NCBI GenBank assembly: GCA_900543165.1
Contig: UQQQ01000063.1
Coordinates: 1-10,624 of the forward strand
DNA length: 10,624 bases
Source of the DNA: an uncultured Dialister sp.
GTDB lineage: Bacteria > Bacillota > Negativicutes > Veillonellales > Dialisteraceae
Reading direction: 5' to 3'
How positions within the stretch are numbered: the first letter of the stretch is position 1; the number at the start of each line of letters is the position of its first letter. The notes under the pieces are model-generated. The model ran no database searches. It worked only from the letters and a program-made list of their open reading frames with translations, and had not been told where the DNA came from. The translations under genes and the position numbers were made by a program. Below are positions 1 through 6,419 of this stretch, piece after piece.

Positions 1-34
1 AAAAATTTCCCTACCGAGTAAAATTTTATACTAA

Positions 35-55
35 GTGACTGGTGACTAGTGACTA
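35..55. repeat. Heptamer tandem repeat, three copies of GTGACT(A/G)
   Basis: GTGACTG (35-41) is followed by GTGACTA (42-48) and GTGACTA (49-55), an uninterrupted 7-base period. It resembles the short heptameric tandem repeats known between genes in some bacteria, especially filamentous cyanobacteria. No function can be read from it. Confidence 0.75.
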
Positions 56-170
56 TACCATCTTCAGGTACCACCCCCGCCCTACCTATAGAACCGGCTC
101 CCCCTCTTTCGCAAACAATCAAAGGGCAGCACGCCACAAGGGCTGAGTTTGAAAGCAGTGATGAGTAGCT

Positions 171-184
171 GGGGATTGGGGATT
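171..184. repeat. Heptamer tandem repeat, two copies of GGGGATT
   Basis: GGGGATT occurs at 171-177 and again at 178-184, followed by AG. It has the same 7-base period as the repeat at 35-55 but a different unit. Two copies alone would be unremarkable; the nearby three-copy heptamer makes it worth recording. Confidence 0.5.
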
Positions 185-241
185 AGAAGCAAGCGGTGAT
201 TGGAGTAGCGCAGTTAGCACGCTGACCGTCCTGCAAGGAGG

Positions 242-263
242 ATCTCTCGGCTGCGCTCGAGAT
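242..263. repeat. REP-like imperfect palindrome
   Basis: ATCTC (242-246) and GAGAT (259-263) form the arms around a GC-rich centre, followed by GATGACGACGACG. Palindromes of the form ATCTC...CTCGAGATGACG are of the kind found dispersed between genes in many gut bacteria. That this one is dispersed is inferred from its look; only one copy is in this window. Confidence 0.4.
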
Positions 264-293
264 GACGACGACGTGAAATGCTATCAAAACTCC

Positions 294-320
294 GCGGCGC
301 TTCATTATTTTTTGCGCCGC
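294..320. repeat. GC-rich hairpin with T-rich loop
   Basis: GCGGCGC (294-300) pairs perfectly with GCGCCGC (314-320). The 13-base loop contains a run of seven T (307-313). Because the T run is in the loop and the stem is followed by ACCTTCCC, it is not a standard terminator. It sits 10 bases before the nonamer series. Confidence 0.6.
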
Positions 321-330
321 ACCTTCCCTG

Positions 331-366
331 TGAACCTGTTGAACCTTTTGAACCCGTTAAACTCAT
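331..366. repeat. Nonamer series, TGAAC units ending in TAAAC
   Basis: Four consecutive 9-base units start at 331 (TGAACCTGT), 340 (TGAACCTTT), 349 (TGAACCCGT) and 358 (TAAACTCAT). The last unit changes TGAAC to TAAAC. A series with the same period and the same TGAA-to-TAAA ending is found on the minus strand at 6372-6416. It lies directly upstream of the gyrB promoter. Confidence 0.6.
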
Positions 367-402
367 CCACCTTCTCCTCTTCATGCGAAATACTCTCAAA
401 TA

Positions 403-411
403 TGGTATAAT
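403..411 (+). promoter_or_regulatory. gyrB promoter, extended -10
   Basis: TGG followed by TATAAT (406-411) gives a perfect extended -10 element (TGN-TATAAT). No good -35 hexamer lies 16-18 bases upstream, as is usual for extended -10 promoters. The predicted start is near 418, giving a leader of about 85 nt. Confidence 0.65.
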
Positions 412-456
412 AAATACGCAACATCAAAATTCCATTATATATGTATATAAATAAGA

Positions 457-488
457 GGCGGTCATGCATGACAGGCCGCCATTTTTTT
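457..488 (+). terminator. Terminator-like hairpin in the gyrB leader (possible attenuator)
   Basis: GGCGGTC (457-463) pairs with GGCCGCC (474-480), seven pairs including one U-G, around a 10-base loop. One base later comes a run of seven T (482-488). This has the form of an intrinsic terminator but lies between the promoter at 406-411 and the ribosome site at 491-496. I find no clear competing antiterminator in the AT-rich leader before it, so the regulatory mechanism, if any, is unknown. It could instead end transcripts entering from upstream, or stabilise the mRNA. Confidence 0.6.
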
Positions 489-490
489 GT

Positions 491-496
491 AAGGAG
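491..496 (+). promoter_or_regulatory. gyrB ribosome binding site, decides the start
   Basis: AAGGAG lies six bases before ATG 503. An in-frame ATG at 464 sits in the hairpin loop with a poorer AAGAGG upstream (453-458). It would add a 13-residue tail unlike GyrB N-termini, so 503 is preferred. Confidence 0.8.
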
Positions 497-502
497 AATC
501 CC

Positions 503-2452
503 ATGTCTGAAGATATTCATGAAATCCAGGCTCGTCACAGCGAAGAGAATGGCAAGAAAGACTACGGCGCAAGTGACATCCGTGTCCTTGAGGGGCTCGA
601 AGCGGTGCGTCTGCGTCCGGGCATGTACATCGGCTCGACATCCGCGCGCGGTCTGCACCATCTGGTTTACGAAGTCGTCGATAACAGTATCGATGAAGCA
701 CTCGCAGGCTACTGCACGCACATCGAAGTGACGCTCAATGATGACGGCAGCTGTACAGTCACGGATAATGGCCGCGGCATCCCGACGGGGATGCACGAGA
801 CTGGGAAACCTGCCATGGAAGTCGTATTGACCGTGCTCCATGCAGGCGGCAAATTCGGCGGCGACGGCTATCCGATCTCCGGCGGCCTGCACGGCGTCGG
901 CATCTCTGTCGTGAATGCGCTCTCCGAATGGACACGCGTCGTGGTGCGCCGCGAAGGGCATTTCCATGAAATGAAACTGTCCCGCGGGGAAGTCACCCAG
1001 CACATGAAGACCTACGGAGAAACGAAGGAGACGGGCACCTCTGTCACCTTCAAGCCAGATATCGAGATCTTCAAAGAAGGCGTGGACTTTGACTATGATA
1101 CCCTGAAGATCCGCATGCGCGAGCTGGCTTTTCTGAATAAAGGCCTCACCATCACGCTGACAGACCTGCGCGACGGTGCGACACACGAGGAGAAATTCCA
1201 CTATGCCGGCGGCATCACGGAATTCGTCCAGTTCCTGAATGAAGGCAAGGATCTTGTCGATCCGGCCGTCATTGCTTTCGAAGGCGAGAAGGATAAGGTC
1301 ATCGTCGACATCGCGATGCAGTACCAGACAGGCTACAGCGAAAGCATGTATACCTTCGTCAATGATATCAATACCATCGAAGGCGGCATGCACCTTGCCG
1401 GTTTCCGCAGCGCGCTCACCCGCGTCCTCAATGAATACGCACGTAAGAATAACATCCTCAAGAACAATGAAGCGAACCTTTCCGGCGATGATGTCCGTGA
1501 AGGGCTGACCTGCGTCATTTCTGTCAAAGTGCCGAATCCGCAGTTTGAAGGCCAGACCAAGACGAAGCTCGGCAATCTCGAAGTCAAGGGCATCGTGGAT
1601 AACCTCGTTTCGGAAGGCCTTCGTACCTACCTCGAAGAACATCCTTCGGAAGGGAAAGCCATCGTTGAGAAAGGCATCACGGCGAGCCGTGCCCGCGAAG
1701 CAGCCCGCCGCGCCCGTGAGCTGACACGGCGCAAGAATGCACTCGAAGTCTCCAGCCTTCCGGGAAAGCTGGCTGACTGCACCGAAAAAGACCCGAAGAT
1801 GACAGAAATCTATATCGTCGAAGGGGACTCGGCAGGCGGATCTGCGAAGTCCGGCCGTGACCGCCGCTATCAGGCGATCCTCCCGCTGCGTGGTAAGATC
1901 CTGAATGTAGAAAAAGCCCGCCTCGACCGTGTCCTGAATTCCGATGCCATCCGCACCATGATCACCGCTTTCGGTACGGGCGTCGGCGAAGACTTCGACA
2001 TCACGAAGCTCCGCTATTACAAGATCATCATCATGACGGATGCCGATGTCGATGGTGCGCATATCCGGACACTGCTCCTCACCTTCTTCTACCGCTACAT
2101 GAAGCCGCTCGTCACCGAAGGCCACGTCTTCATCGCCCAGCCGCCGCTGTATCAGGTACGCAAGGGGCGTCAGAAATACTACACCTACGATGATGATGAA
2201 CAGAATAAGCTCCTCGATGAGATCGGCCGCGATGGCTGCGCGATCCAGCGCTACAAAGGGCTTGGCGAAATGAATCCGGAACAGCTCTGGGATACCACGA
2301 TGAATCCGGAACAGCGCGTCATGCTGAAGGTCGAGCTCACCGATGCTGTCGAAGCAGACCGCCTTTTCACCATCCTCATGGGCGACAAGGTCGAGCCGAG
2401 ACGCAAATTCATCGAAGAGCATGCGAAGGACGTCACGAATCTGGACCTGTAA
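503..2452 (+). CDS. gyrB: DNA gyrase subunit B
   Basis: GyrB is the ATPase subunit of DNA gyrase (A2B2), a cytoplasmic type II topoisomerase that adds negative supercoils using ATP. The 649-residue product is complete and of the short form without the insert found in E. coli GyrB (804 residues). Visible landmarks in order: RLRPGMYIGS near 36-45; GHKL ATPase EVVDNS with the Mg-binding Asn at 61; DNGRGIP at 88-94; GGLHGVG at 127-133; QTKTKLGN, which favours GyrB over ParE; TOPRIM EGDSAGG starting at Glu440; the acidic DADVD at 513-517; and the C-terminal YKGLGEMNPEQLW. Start 503 follows AAGGAG. gyrA is not next to it: an IS110 element follows within 300 bases. GC-rich third positions produce long antisense open frames. 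Quinolone- and coumarin-class drugs act on this enzyme family. Identification is secure. Confidence 0.98.
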   Translation: MSEDIHEIQARHSEENGKKDYGASDIRVLEGLEAVRLRPGMYIGSTSARGLHHLVYEVVDNSIDEALAGYCTHIEVTLNDDGSCTVTDNGRGIPTGMHETGKPAMEVVLTVLHAGGKFGGDGYPISGGLHGVGISVVNALSEWTRVVVRREGHFHEMKLSRGEVTQHMKTYGETKETGTSVTFKPDIEIFKEGVDFDYDTLKIRMRELAFLNKGLTITLTDLRDGATHEEKFHYAGGITEFVQFLNEGKDLVDPAVIAFEGEKDKVIVDIAMQYQTGYSESMYTFVNDINTIEGGMHLAGFRSALTRVLNEYARKNNILKNNEANLSGDDVREGLTCVISVKVPNPQFEGQTKTKLGNLEVKGIVDNLVSEGLRTYLEEHPSEGKAIVEKGITASRAREAARRARELTRRKNALEVSSLPGKLADCTEKDPKMTEIYIVEGDSAGGSAKSGRDRRYQAILPLRGKILNVEKARLDRVLNSDAIRTMITAFGTGVGEDFDITKLRYYKIIIMTDADVDGAHIRTLLLTFFYRYMKPLVTEGHVFIAQPPLYQVRKGRQKYYTYDDDEQNKLLDEIGRDGCAIQRYKGLGEMNPEQLWDTTMNPEQRVMLKVELTDAVEADRLFTILMGDKVEPRRKFIEEHAKDVTNLDL

Positions 2453-2560
2453 TGTGGAGGGCCGGGGCGTCGTGCTCCGAGAGCGGAATACCCCAGCTGC
2501 TCCCTTCCCCAAACCATCACGCCTTGCGGCACCACTGTGAACGAAAACGGATTTCTGCTA
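2453..2560. other. gyrB 3' flank / left border of the IS110 element
   Basis: No gene and no clear intrinsic terminator for gyrB is visible. There is only a weak GCTC-CGA-GAGC hairpin (about 2475-2485) without a T run. The IS insertion border probably lies in or near this segment, but I cannot place it because no terminal repeats or target duplication are evident. Confidence 0.4.
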
Positions 2561-2735
2561 TCATTAGGGTGGAAACGACGACATAGTTCGTTCCCCATTG
2601 GTCGCTTAAGCCCGCTCTCCAAACTGTTCTGGTCTCCTTTATTGAACCACATTTTATCTAGGGCATATGCCCCATAAAGGATGTATAGTAAAGTAAGCTT
2701 ACTATGGGAGACCCGTCGTACTTTTTACCCGGAGG
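2561..2735 (+). ncRNA. Candidate bridge RNA region of the IS110 element
   Basis: IS110-group elements carry, between their left end and the recombinase gene, a structured RNA (bridge or seek RNA) that pairs with target and donor DNA. Here a gene-free stretch of suitable length precedes the transposase. It contains several inverted repeats: GGAA(A)CGA with TCGTTCC around 2571-2594; TGGT with ACCA around a loop near 2630-2650; the perfect palindrome GGGCATATGCCC at 2661-2672; AGTAAGCTTACT at 2692-2703; and GGGAGACCC at 2706-2714. This is a positional and structural guess. I did not identify target- or donor-binding loops or exact RNA ends. The palindromes nearest the gene may instead be control elements of the transposase. 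Confidence 0.35.
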
Positions 2736-2741
2736 TATATC

Positions 2742-3992
2742 ATGGATACAATGTACGAACGTTGCTGTGGGTTGGATATTCACAAAAAGACTATTGAGGC
2801 CTGCTTTCGTAGTGGCAAAAAGAAGACCCATATGTCTTTTGGCACCACAAGTGCGGAACTTCGTAAGCTGACTATGTGGCTTGTGGAGAATGACTGCCAG
2901 AGTGTTGCGATGGAAAGTACCGGCTCTTACTGGAAGCCAATCTTTAACATTCTGGAGCTATCTGGCACTGACATGAAAATTATTGTTGTTAATGCAAGAC
3001 ACATGAAGAATGTTCCTGGTCGCAAAACAGATGTAAATGATGCAGAATGGATTGCTGAATTACTTCAGTATGGGCTGCTCCGTCCCAGCTTTATCCCAGA
3101 CCGTGAACAGAGAGAGCTGCGTGAACTGTCCAGATATAGAAAAAGTCTCGTAGGGGAGCGTGCCCGTGAAATTAACCGTCTTCAGAAAATGCTCGAAGGT
3201 GGCAACATCAAGTTGACTAGCGTGGTTTCAGAAGTCACTGGTTACAGCTCCAGACGATTGCTGGATCGACTGCTTCGCAATGATGAACCTATGACGGAAG
3301 ATGTAATTTCCGGACTGGTTCATACAAGCCTGGCCGGTAAATCGAAAGAACTGGAAACTGCTCTGGATGGCCTGCTGTCTGAACTTCAGAAAGAGCTTCT
3401 GATCAAGGTATTAGATCACATCGACGATATGAGCAGACGTATCGCTGATTTGGACGACTTTTGCCGAAAGCAGATGAAAAAGTATGAAGATGCTCTTGAC
3501 AAGCTGGATGAAATTCCAGGTATTGCGCGCCGCACCGCTGAAACAATTCTCATTGAAACCGGATTAGATATGTCGAGGTTTCCCACTGCGAAGCATTTCG
3601 CTCGCTGGGCAGGACTGGCACCGGGAAATAATGAAAGCGCAGGCAAGAGAAGCAGCGGCAGAACAACGAAGGGAAATCCAACACTTAAGAGTACGCTGAT
3701 ACAAAGTGCGAAGGTGGCTGCTCGCAAAAAGGACTCATTCTTTAAAGCCCGGTATCAAAAGATAGCGGCGAGGCGAGGTGCCAACCGCGCTAGTGTGGCT
3801 GTAGCTCATTCCATGCTTATTGCAATCTATCATATTCTCAAGTCCGGTGAAAGGTTTAAAGACCTTGGAGAAGATTATTACAACCAGTTCAATAAAGAAA
3901 AGAAGAAAAAATACTACTTGAAAAAACTGACAAAGCTGGGAGTGAATTTGAAGGAAGCCACACTTTCGATTTCGATTCAGGCAGCTACATAG
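2742..3992 (+). CDS. IS110-family DEDD transposase
   Basis: A 416-residue recombinase with the two-domain IS110 layout. The N-terminal RuvC-like DEDD domain shows Asp12 (GLDIHKK), Glu58 (MESTGSYW), Asp97 and Asp100 (KTDVNDAEW), which fit the metal-binding acidic tetrad. A helical, Lys/Glu-rich linker spans about 125-255. The C-terminal Transposase_20 domain starts at IPGI (257-260) and contains WAGLAPGNNES; Ser298 in that motif is a candidate for the catalytic serine of this family. The C-terminus is Lys-rich. The start is set by GGAGG at 2731-2735, six bases before ATG 2742. Length is normal for the family and no stop or frameshift interrupts it, so the protein is probably functional. In this family it would act with an RNA guide encoded next to it. 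Confidence 0.95.
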   Translation: MDTMYERCCGLDIHKKTIEACFRSGKKKTHMSFGTTSAELRKLTMWLVENDCQSVAMESTGSYWKPIFNILELSGTDMKIIVVNARHMKNVPGRKTDVNDAEWIAELLQYGLLRPSFIPDREQRELRELSRYRKSLVGERAREINRLQKMLEGGNIKLTSVVSEVTGYSSRRLLDRLLRNDEPMTEDVISGLVHTSLAGKSKELETALDGLLSELQKELLIKVLDHIDDMSRRIADLDDFCRKQMKKYEDALDKLDEIPGIARRTAETILIETGLDMSRFPTAKHFARWAGLAPGNNESAGKRSSGRTTKGNPTLKSTLIQSAKVAARKKDSFFKARYQKIAARRGANRASVAVAHSMLIAIYHILKSGERFKDLGEDYYNQFNKEKKKKYYLKKLTKLGVNLKEATLSISIQAAT

Positions 3993-4156
3993 CGCTCATA
4001 AGTTTTTAATGGGAAGTTATAGAGGGGAGCTTTTTGCGCCATTTTTCAATCGCGAGATGTTTTCATAGTAAGGGAATGCATCCTGCGTACTTTTCGAAAA
4101 GCGCTGCGGCGCTCTCCTTATGGAATGTGCCGCGAGGCTCCTGTCTTCGCAGTATA
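3993..4156. other. IS110 3' flank without a recognisable gene
   Basis: An open frame runs through this stretch into the following broken gene, but its content looks non-coding and it has no ribosome site. One GC hairpin is present, AGCGC (4100-4104) with GCGCT (4109-4113). On the minus strand it is followed by TTTTCG, a weak terminator-like form. The right end of the IS probably lies here. Confidence 0.4.
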
Positions 4157-4587
4157 ATGTCAGCTATTGCGGTCGATGATTTATTAAATGCACAAAATAA
4201 CGGCAAGCTAACCGTAGAGAAAATTATCAATGCCTTAGTTGATCTTCTAAAAAATCAATGAACTCTATTTTACTAACCCTAAAATCACCAACATTATCCA
4301 GGACGTATGGGAAGATATCCTAAAATCTCCATGGAAATATGCAGGGAAAAAGGCCGATCAGATCATTCAGGATAAGATTGACAAAATTGTGGAACGGAAA
4401 GCCGGATGAAATCCTATTCCATGCCCATCATTATAAGGTGGATGATGATTATTCTGACCTCTTGCTGAATCATAATGTGTACAAAACCAATGGGGGAGAA
4501 CTATCCAAGCTGAAGTATCTCAAAGCAGCCAGACAGGCTATTAGGAAGGCCATTGAGGAAGATATCATCCCACTGATGATCTTTTAG
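4157..4587 (+). pseudogene. Unknown gene broken by two apparent single-base insertions
   Basis: Three open segments in different frames join smoothly if one A is removed from the A6 run near 4245-4250 and one G from the GG near 4386. The restored product is about 140 residues, beginning MSAIAVDDLL, reading through KINELYFTNP and ADEILFHAHH, and ending DIIPLMIF. It is helical and Lys/Asp-rich, and I recognise no family. As written, the first segment stops at 4259-4261 (TGA) and the second at the TGA near 4387-4389. ATG 4157 has no Shine-Dalgarno, so the true 5' end may have been lost when the IS110 element inserted. Programmed frameshifting is possible at the A run but unlikely, since two shifts are needed. 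Sequencing error at the homopolymer is an alternative. Confidence 0.55.
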
Positions 4588-4602
4588 GTATGTAGTGCAG
4601 AG

Positions 4603-4639
4603 AAAATAATAAAAAGGTGGCAGCCGTTAAGCTGCCACC
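4603..4639 (-). terminator. Intrinsic terminator of the minus-strand membrane protein gene
   Basis: GGTGGCAGC (4616-4624) pairs perfectly with GCTGCCACC (4631-4639) around a six-base loop. On the minus strand the stem is followed by TTTTTATTATTTT. It begins five bases after the stop of the gene at 4645-5193. On the plus strand no T run follows, so it is one-directional. Confidence 0.9.
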
Positions 4640-4644
4640 ACTAA

Positions 4645-5193
4645 TCATTTGACTTCGGATGTGTTTTGTGGATTTAAAAGCTTTGTAACCATGACTGCTG
4701 CGAAAAAGAATGAAGAGTAACCGAAATTACTGAATTTATAATATTCCCAAATAGCAAAGATGCCGATAATTAGACTGAACAGGAAAGCTGTTTCCCGTTC
4801 TTTGTTTTTGCCGCATCGAAGTGACGTTATGATGCCCAATATTGATGTTATAACCAAACTGCCAAGAGTGATTAACTCCATGACCCACATGAACCAGGAA
4901 ACATCATTGTAGGCCGCCATAGTGTTTAAAACTAGAAATCCATCTAGAAGAGGCCAAGCGATGGAGCAGAGTAGTAGAAAGCATCTATGGGAGAAAAGCC
5001 AACTTTTGGGGCAACAGTATGGGAAATACATGAGTAGATTTCCACCTAGAAACCATGGAATAGCAACCGGCGAAAGGGTATGAACAAAATGGGCTGGTGG
5101 CGCAAAGCGTATTGCCTGAAGCACCATTAGAAGCACAAATGTTAGAAGCCCCGCAATCATGAAACGGACGAGTGAAATCTTGTCATTTTTCAT
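4645..5193 (-). CDS. Polytopic membrane protein, unknown function
   Basis: A 182-residue hydrophobic protein with five or six likely membrane segments (roughly 9-27, 40-58, 68-90, 99-125, 136-152 and 156-172). Short polar stretches separate them, including the basic RCGKNKERE at about 126-134. The N-terminus MKNDKISLVR is basic, favouring an inside position. Cysteines cluster at 60-61 and 71-76. I recognise no family. A GAGGAT ribosome site lies about nine bases upstream of the ATG. It follows the acidic protein gene after a gap with a terminator, so it may have its own promoter, though none is obvious. Position last in the minus-strand group would suit an accessory or immunity-type membrane protein, but that is inference. 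Confidence 0.75.
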   Translation of the reverse strand: MKNDKISLVRFMIAGLLTFVLLMVLQAIRFAPPAHFVHTLSPVAIPWFLGGNLLMYFPYCCPKSWLFSHRCFLLLCSIAWPLLDGFLVLNTMAAYNDVSWFMWVMELITLGSLVITSILGIITSLRCGKNKERETAFLFSLIIGIFAIWEYYKFSNFGYSSFFFAAVMVTKLLNPQNTSEVK

Positions 5194-5211
5194 TGAATTT
5201 TATCCTCTGAA

Positions 5212-5238
5212 ACAAAAGAAGCGCCCCTAAGGGCGTTT
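5212..5238 (-). terminator. Intrinsic terminator after the acidic protein gene
   Basis: AAGCGCCC (5219-5226) pairs with GGGCGTTT (5231-5238), including one G-T, around a CTAA loop. On the minus strand the stem is followed by CTTTTGTTT. It lies 13 bases after the stop at 5252 and separates that gene from the membrane protein gene. Confidence 0.8.
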
Positions 5239-5251
5239 CTCAGAAACTGGC

Positions 5252-5548
5252 CTAGTCATCAATACTGTAGGTATCGGCGTCTTCATCGTATCCGAAGATT
5301 TCAGACCCATCGTTCTCCGACAATGTTTGTTCGATCATTCCATCTAAATACACTTTCGGTATGATAGCGAGCTGATCATATACATCCTTGCTAATTTCGT
5401 CTCCATGTCCGTAGTGGACAATGAAGAGCAGGGCTTCTAGTCTGTCAAAGTCTCCGTCCTCAGTGATTGCAACAGCAGCCTCTTCGATGGAGTCGTAGTT
5501 GTAAGTTTTCAATTTCTGAATAAATTCTTCGTAAGTTGCTTTTTTCAT
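5252..5548 (-). CDS. Small acidic protein, possible partner/immunity protein
   Basis: A 98-residue cytoplasmic protein. The N-terminus is lightly basic (MKKATYEEFIQKLK), the centre is helical with the hydrophobic run ALLFIVHYGHG near 39-49, and the tail from residue 78 is strongly acidic (ENDGSEIF... ending YSIDD). No family is recognised. A strong AAGGAG lies eight bases before its ATG and overlaps the TAA stop of the preceding fragment (5561-5563), so the two were translated as a coupled pair. Small acidic proteins directly downstream of a toxin C-terminal module are typical of immunity genes in polymorphic toxin systems. That role here is inferred from arrangement only. It ends at a good terminator. 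Confidence 0.75.
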   Translation of the reverse strand: MKKATYEEFIQKLKTYNYDSIEEAAVAITEDGDFDRLEALLFIVHYGHGDEISKDVYDQLAIIPKVYLDGMIEQTLSENDGSEIFGYDEDADTYSIDD

Positions 5549-5560
5549 CTTGGGTTCTCC

Positions 5561-6367
5561 TTATGCTTCGAATGTAACGGCTACTGGTCTTATAACCTGA
5601 TTAAGTGGATTTGGATTAATCAGTTTGGAGTCGATAGTCGTTGGGAACATGTAGTTAGGCAAATTCTGGTTCATAGCTACCTGATATTCCAACTGCTTCT
5701 GAAGGAAAGCAATATGCTCGAACAGGCCAGTATATCCTCTCATCATTTCTTTAGTTTTCACTTTTTCCTGCATGTAATACATGATGCAAGAGCTCAAGCT
5801 GGCAGCGGAAACAGGAATGCCAGAGTTAATCGCTTGCACATACTCCCAAGGCGCATAAGGTGTCATTACAGCTCTCAGGACGTACCCAACTATCTTTGCT
5901 GGAGTCTTAAAGTATTTTGCATGATTGAAATCCGGGTCATGATCATATACTGGTTGCGGGTTATACAATCTATCAAGATAGAATGGAGGAAGGTCCTTTT
6001 GATTGTGCAAGCAAGCCCAAATGTAACGACCAGACGCTATAATGATATCTGTTGGGTAATTAGGAATCTCAATGTGTGGTACATAGAAATTATCTTGTGG
6101 AAGAAGCAATCCGGTAGGATCAATTGTTGGCGGAACCTTATTATTGGTTGAGTTTACATTAATAGCTCCATCTGATTCTTTTGTGGCTACAGGTTTTACT
6201 TCAGGTGTTTTGATAACAAATTTATGTTTACGATTGAAATGAGTATCTGCTGGATCAATCAGTAAAGCATCATGAGGAGTTCCGTTATAATAAGTAAATC
6301 TTTTGATTTTGGTAATATCAGCATTCTCTGTTGTATTATATATGTTTAATCTTCCTTCCTTGAAGAT
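5561..6367 (-). pseudogene. 3' fragment of a larger gene, no start codon (possible orphan toxin module)
   Basis: An open frame of 268 codons runs from just after a TAA at 6368-6370 to the stop at 5561-5563. It contains no ATG or GTG. A TTG at 6107-6109 exists but has no ribosome site, and coding-like sequence continues upstream of it (TKIKRFTYYNGTPHDALLID, then a Pro/Thr/Asn-rich linker with KTPEVKPVATKE). The downstream part is aromatic-rich (DNFYVPHIEIPNYP; DLPPFYLDRLYNPQPVYDHD) and ends in a helical region with YMQEKVKTKEMMRGYTG. I recognise no domain. The missing 5' end, the linker followed by a distinct C-terminal unit, and the coupled acidic gene downstream resemble an orphan C-terminal cassette of a contact-dependent or other polymorphic toxin. 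A decayed surface or phage protein is equally possible. Confidence 0.6.
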
Positions 6368-6371
6368 TTAA

Positions 6372-6416
6372 TAAATTCAGTAAATTCAGTAAATTCAGTA
6401 AATTCAATAAATTTAT
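6372..6416 (-). repeat. Nonamer tandem repeat TGAATTTAC
   Basis: On the plus strand TAAATTCAG repeats at 6372-6380, 6381-6389 and 6390-6398, then TAAATTCAA (6399-6407) and a degenerate unit TAAATTTAT (6408-6416). Read on the minus strand this is TGAATTTAC units followed by TAAATCTTC. That is the same 9-base period and TGAA-to-TAAA ending as the plus-strand series at 331-366. It lies immediately upstream of the start-less fragment and may mark the join where its 5' part was lost. Confidence 0.8.
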
Positions 6417-6419
6417 AGA

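Larger units (their letters stand above)
1..402. other. Non-coding, repeat-rich region upstream of gyrB
   Basis: No convincing gene is present on either strand. The short reading frames here lack ribosome binding sites and are built from repeats. The stretch contains two heptamer repeats, a REP-like palindrome, a GC-rich hairpin and a nonamer series, each listed separately. I see nothing definite in the remainder (56-170 and 185-241). No recF or other replication-cluster gene lies next to gyrB. Confidence 0.6.
2545..4030 (+). mobile_element. IS110-family insertion sequence (ends not resolved)
   Basis: The element comprises the upstream non-coding region and an intact DEDD transposase. IS110 elements usually lack long terminal inverted repeats and often leave no target duplication, so the borders given are estimates. 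It separates gyrB from the degenerate gene at 4157-4587, and may have removed or displaced the 5' end of that gene. Confidence 0.6.

Noticed and set aside
464..502. Upstream in-frame ATG as the gyrB start
   Set aside because: It lies inside the leader hairpin loop, has a weaker ribosome site than AAGGAG before ATG 503, and would add a non-homologous tail. It is kept only as a possible regulatory oddity.
305..2512. Very long minus-strand open frame antisense to gyrB
   Set aside because: It is the shadow of gyrB codon bias (GC-rich third positions). It has no ribosome site, its sequence fits no protein family, and the sense strand is unmistakably GyrB.
2251..2652. Minus-strand frame overlapping the gyrB end and IS flank
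   Set aside because: It overlaps conserved GyrB coding sequence and the IS non-coding region, and has no ribosome site.
5561..6109. TTG 6107-6109 as a genuine start giving a 182-residue protein
   Set aside because: There is no Shine-Dalgarno upstream, and protein-like sequence continues in frame for another 86 codons, so a 5'-truncated gene is the better reading.
6372..6416. Plasmid-type iterons with the 408-residue protein as replication initiator
   Set aside because: The unit of 9 bases is short for iterons, a similar series occurs beside gyrB, and the protein shows no Rep-like motif I can recognise.
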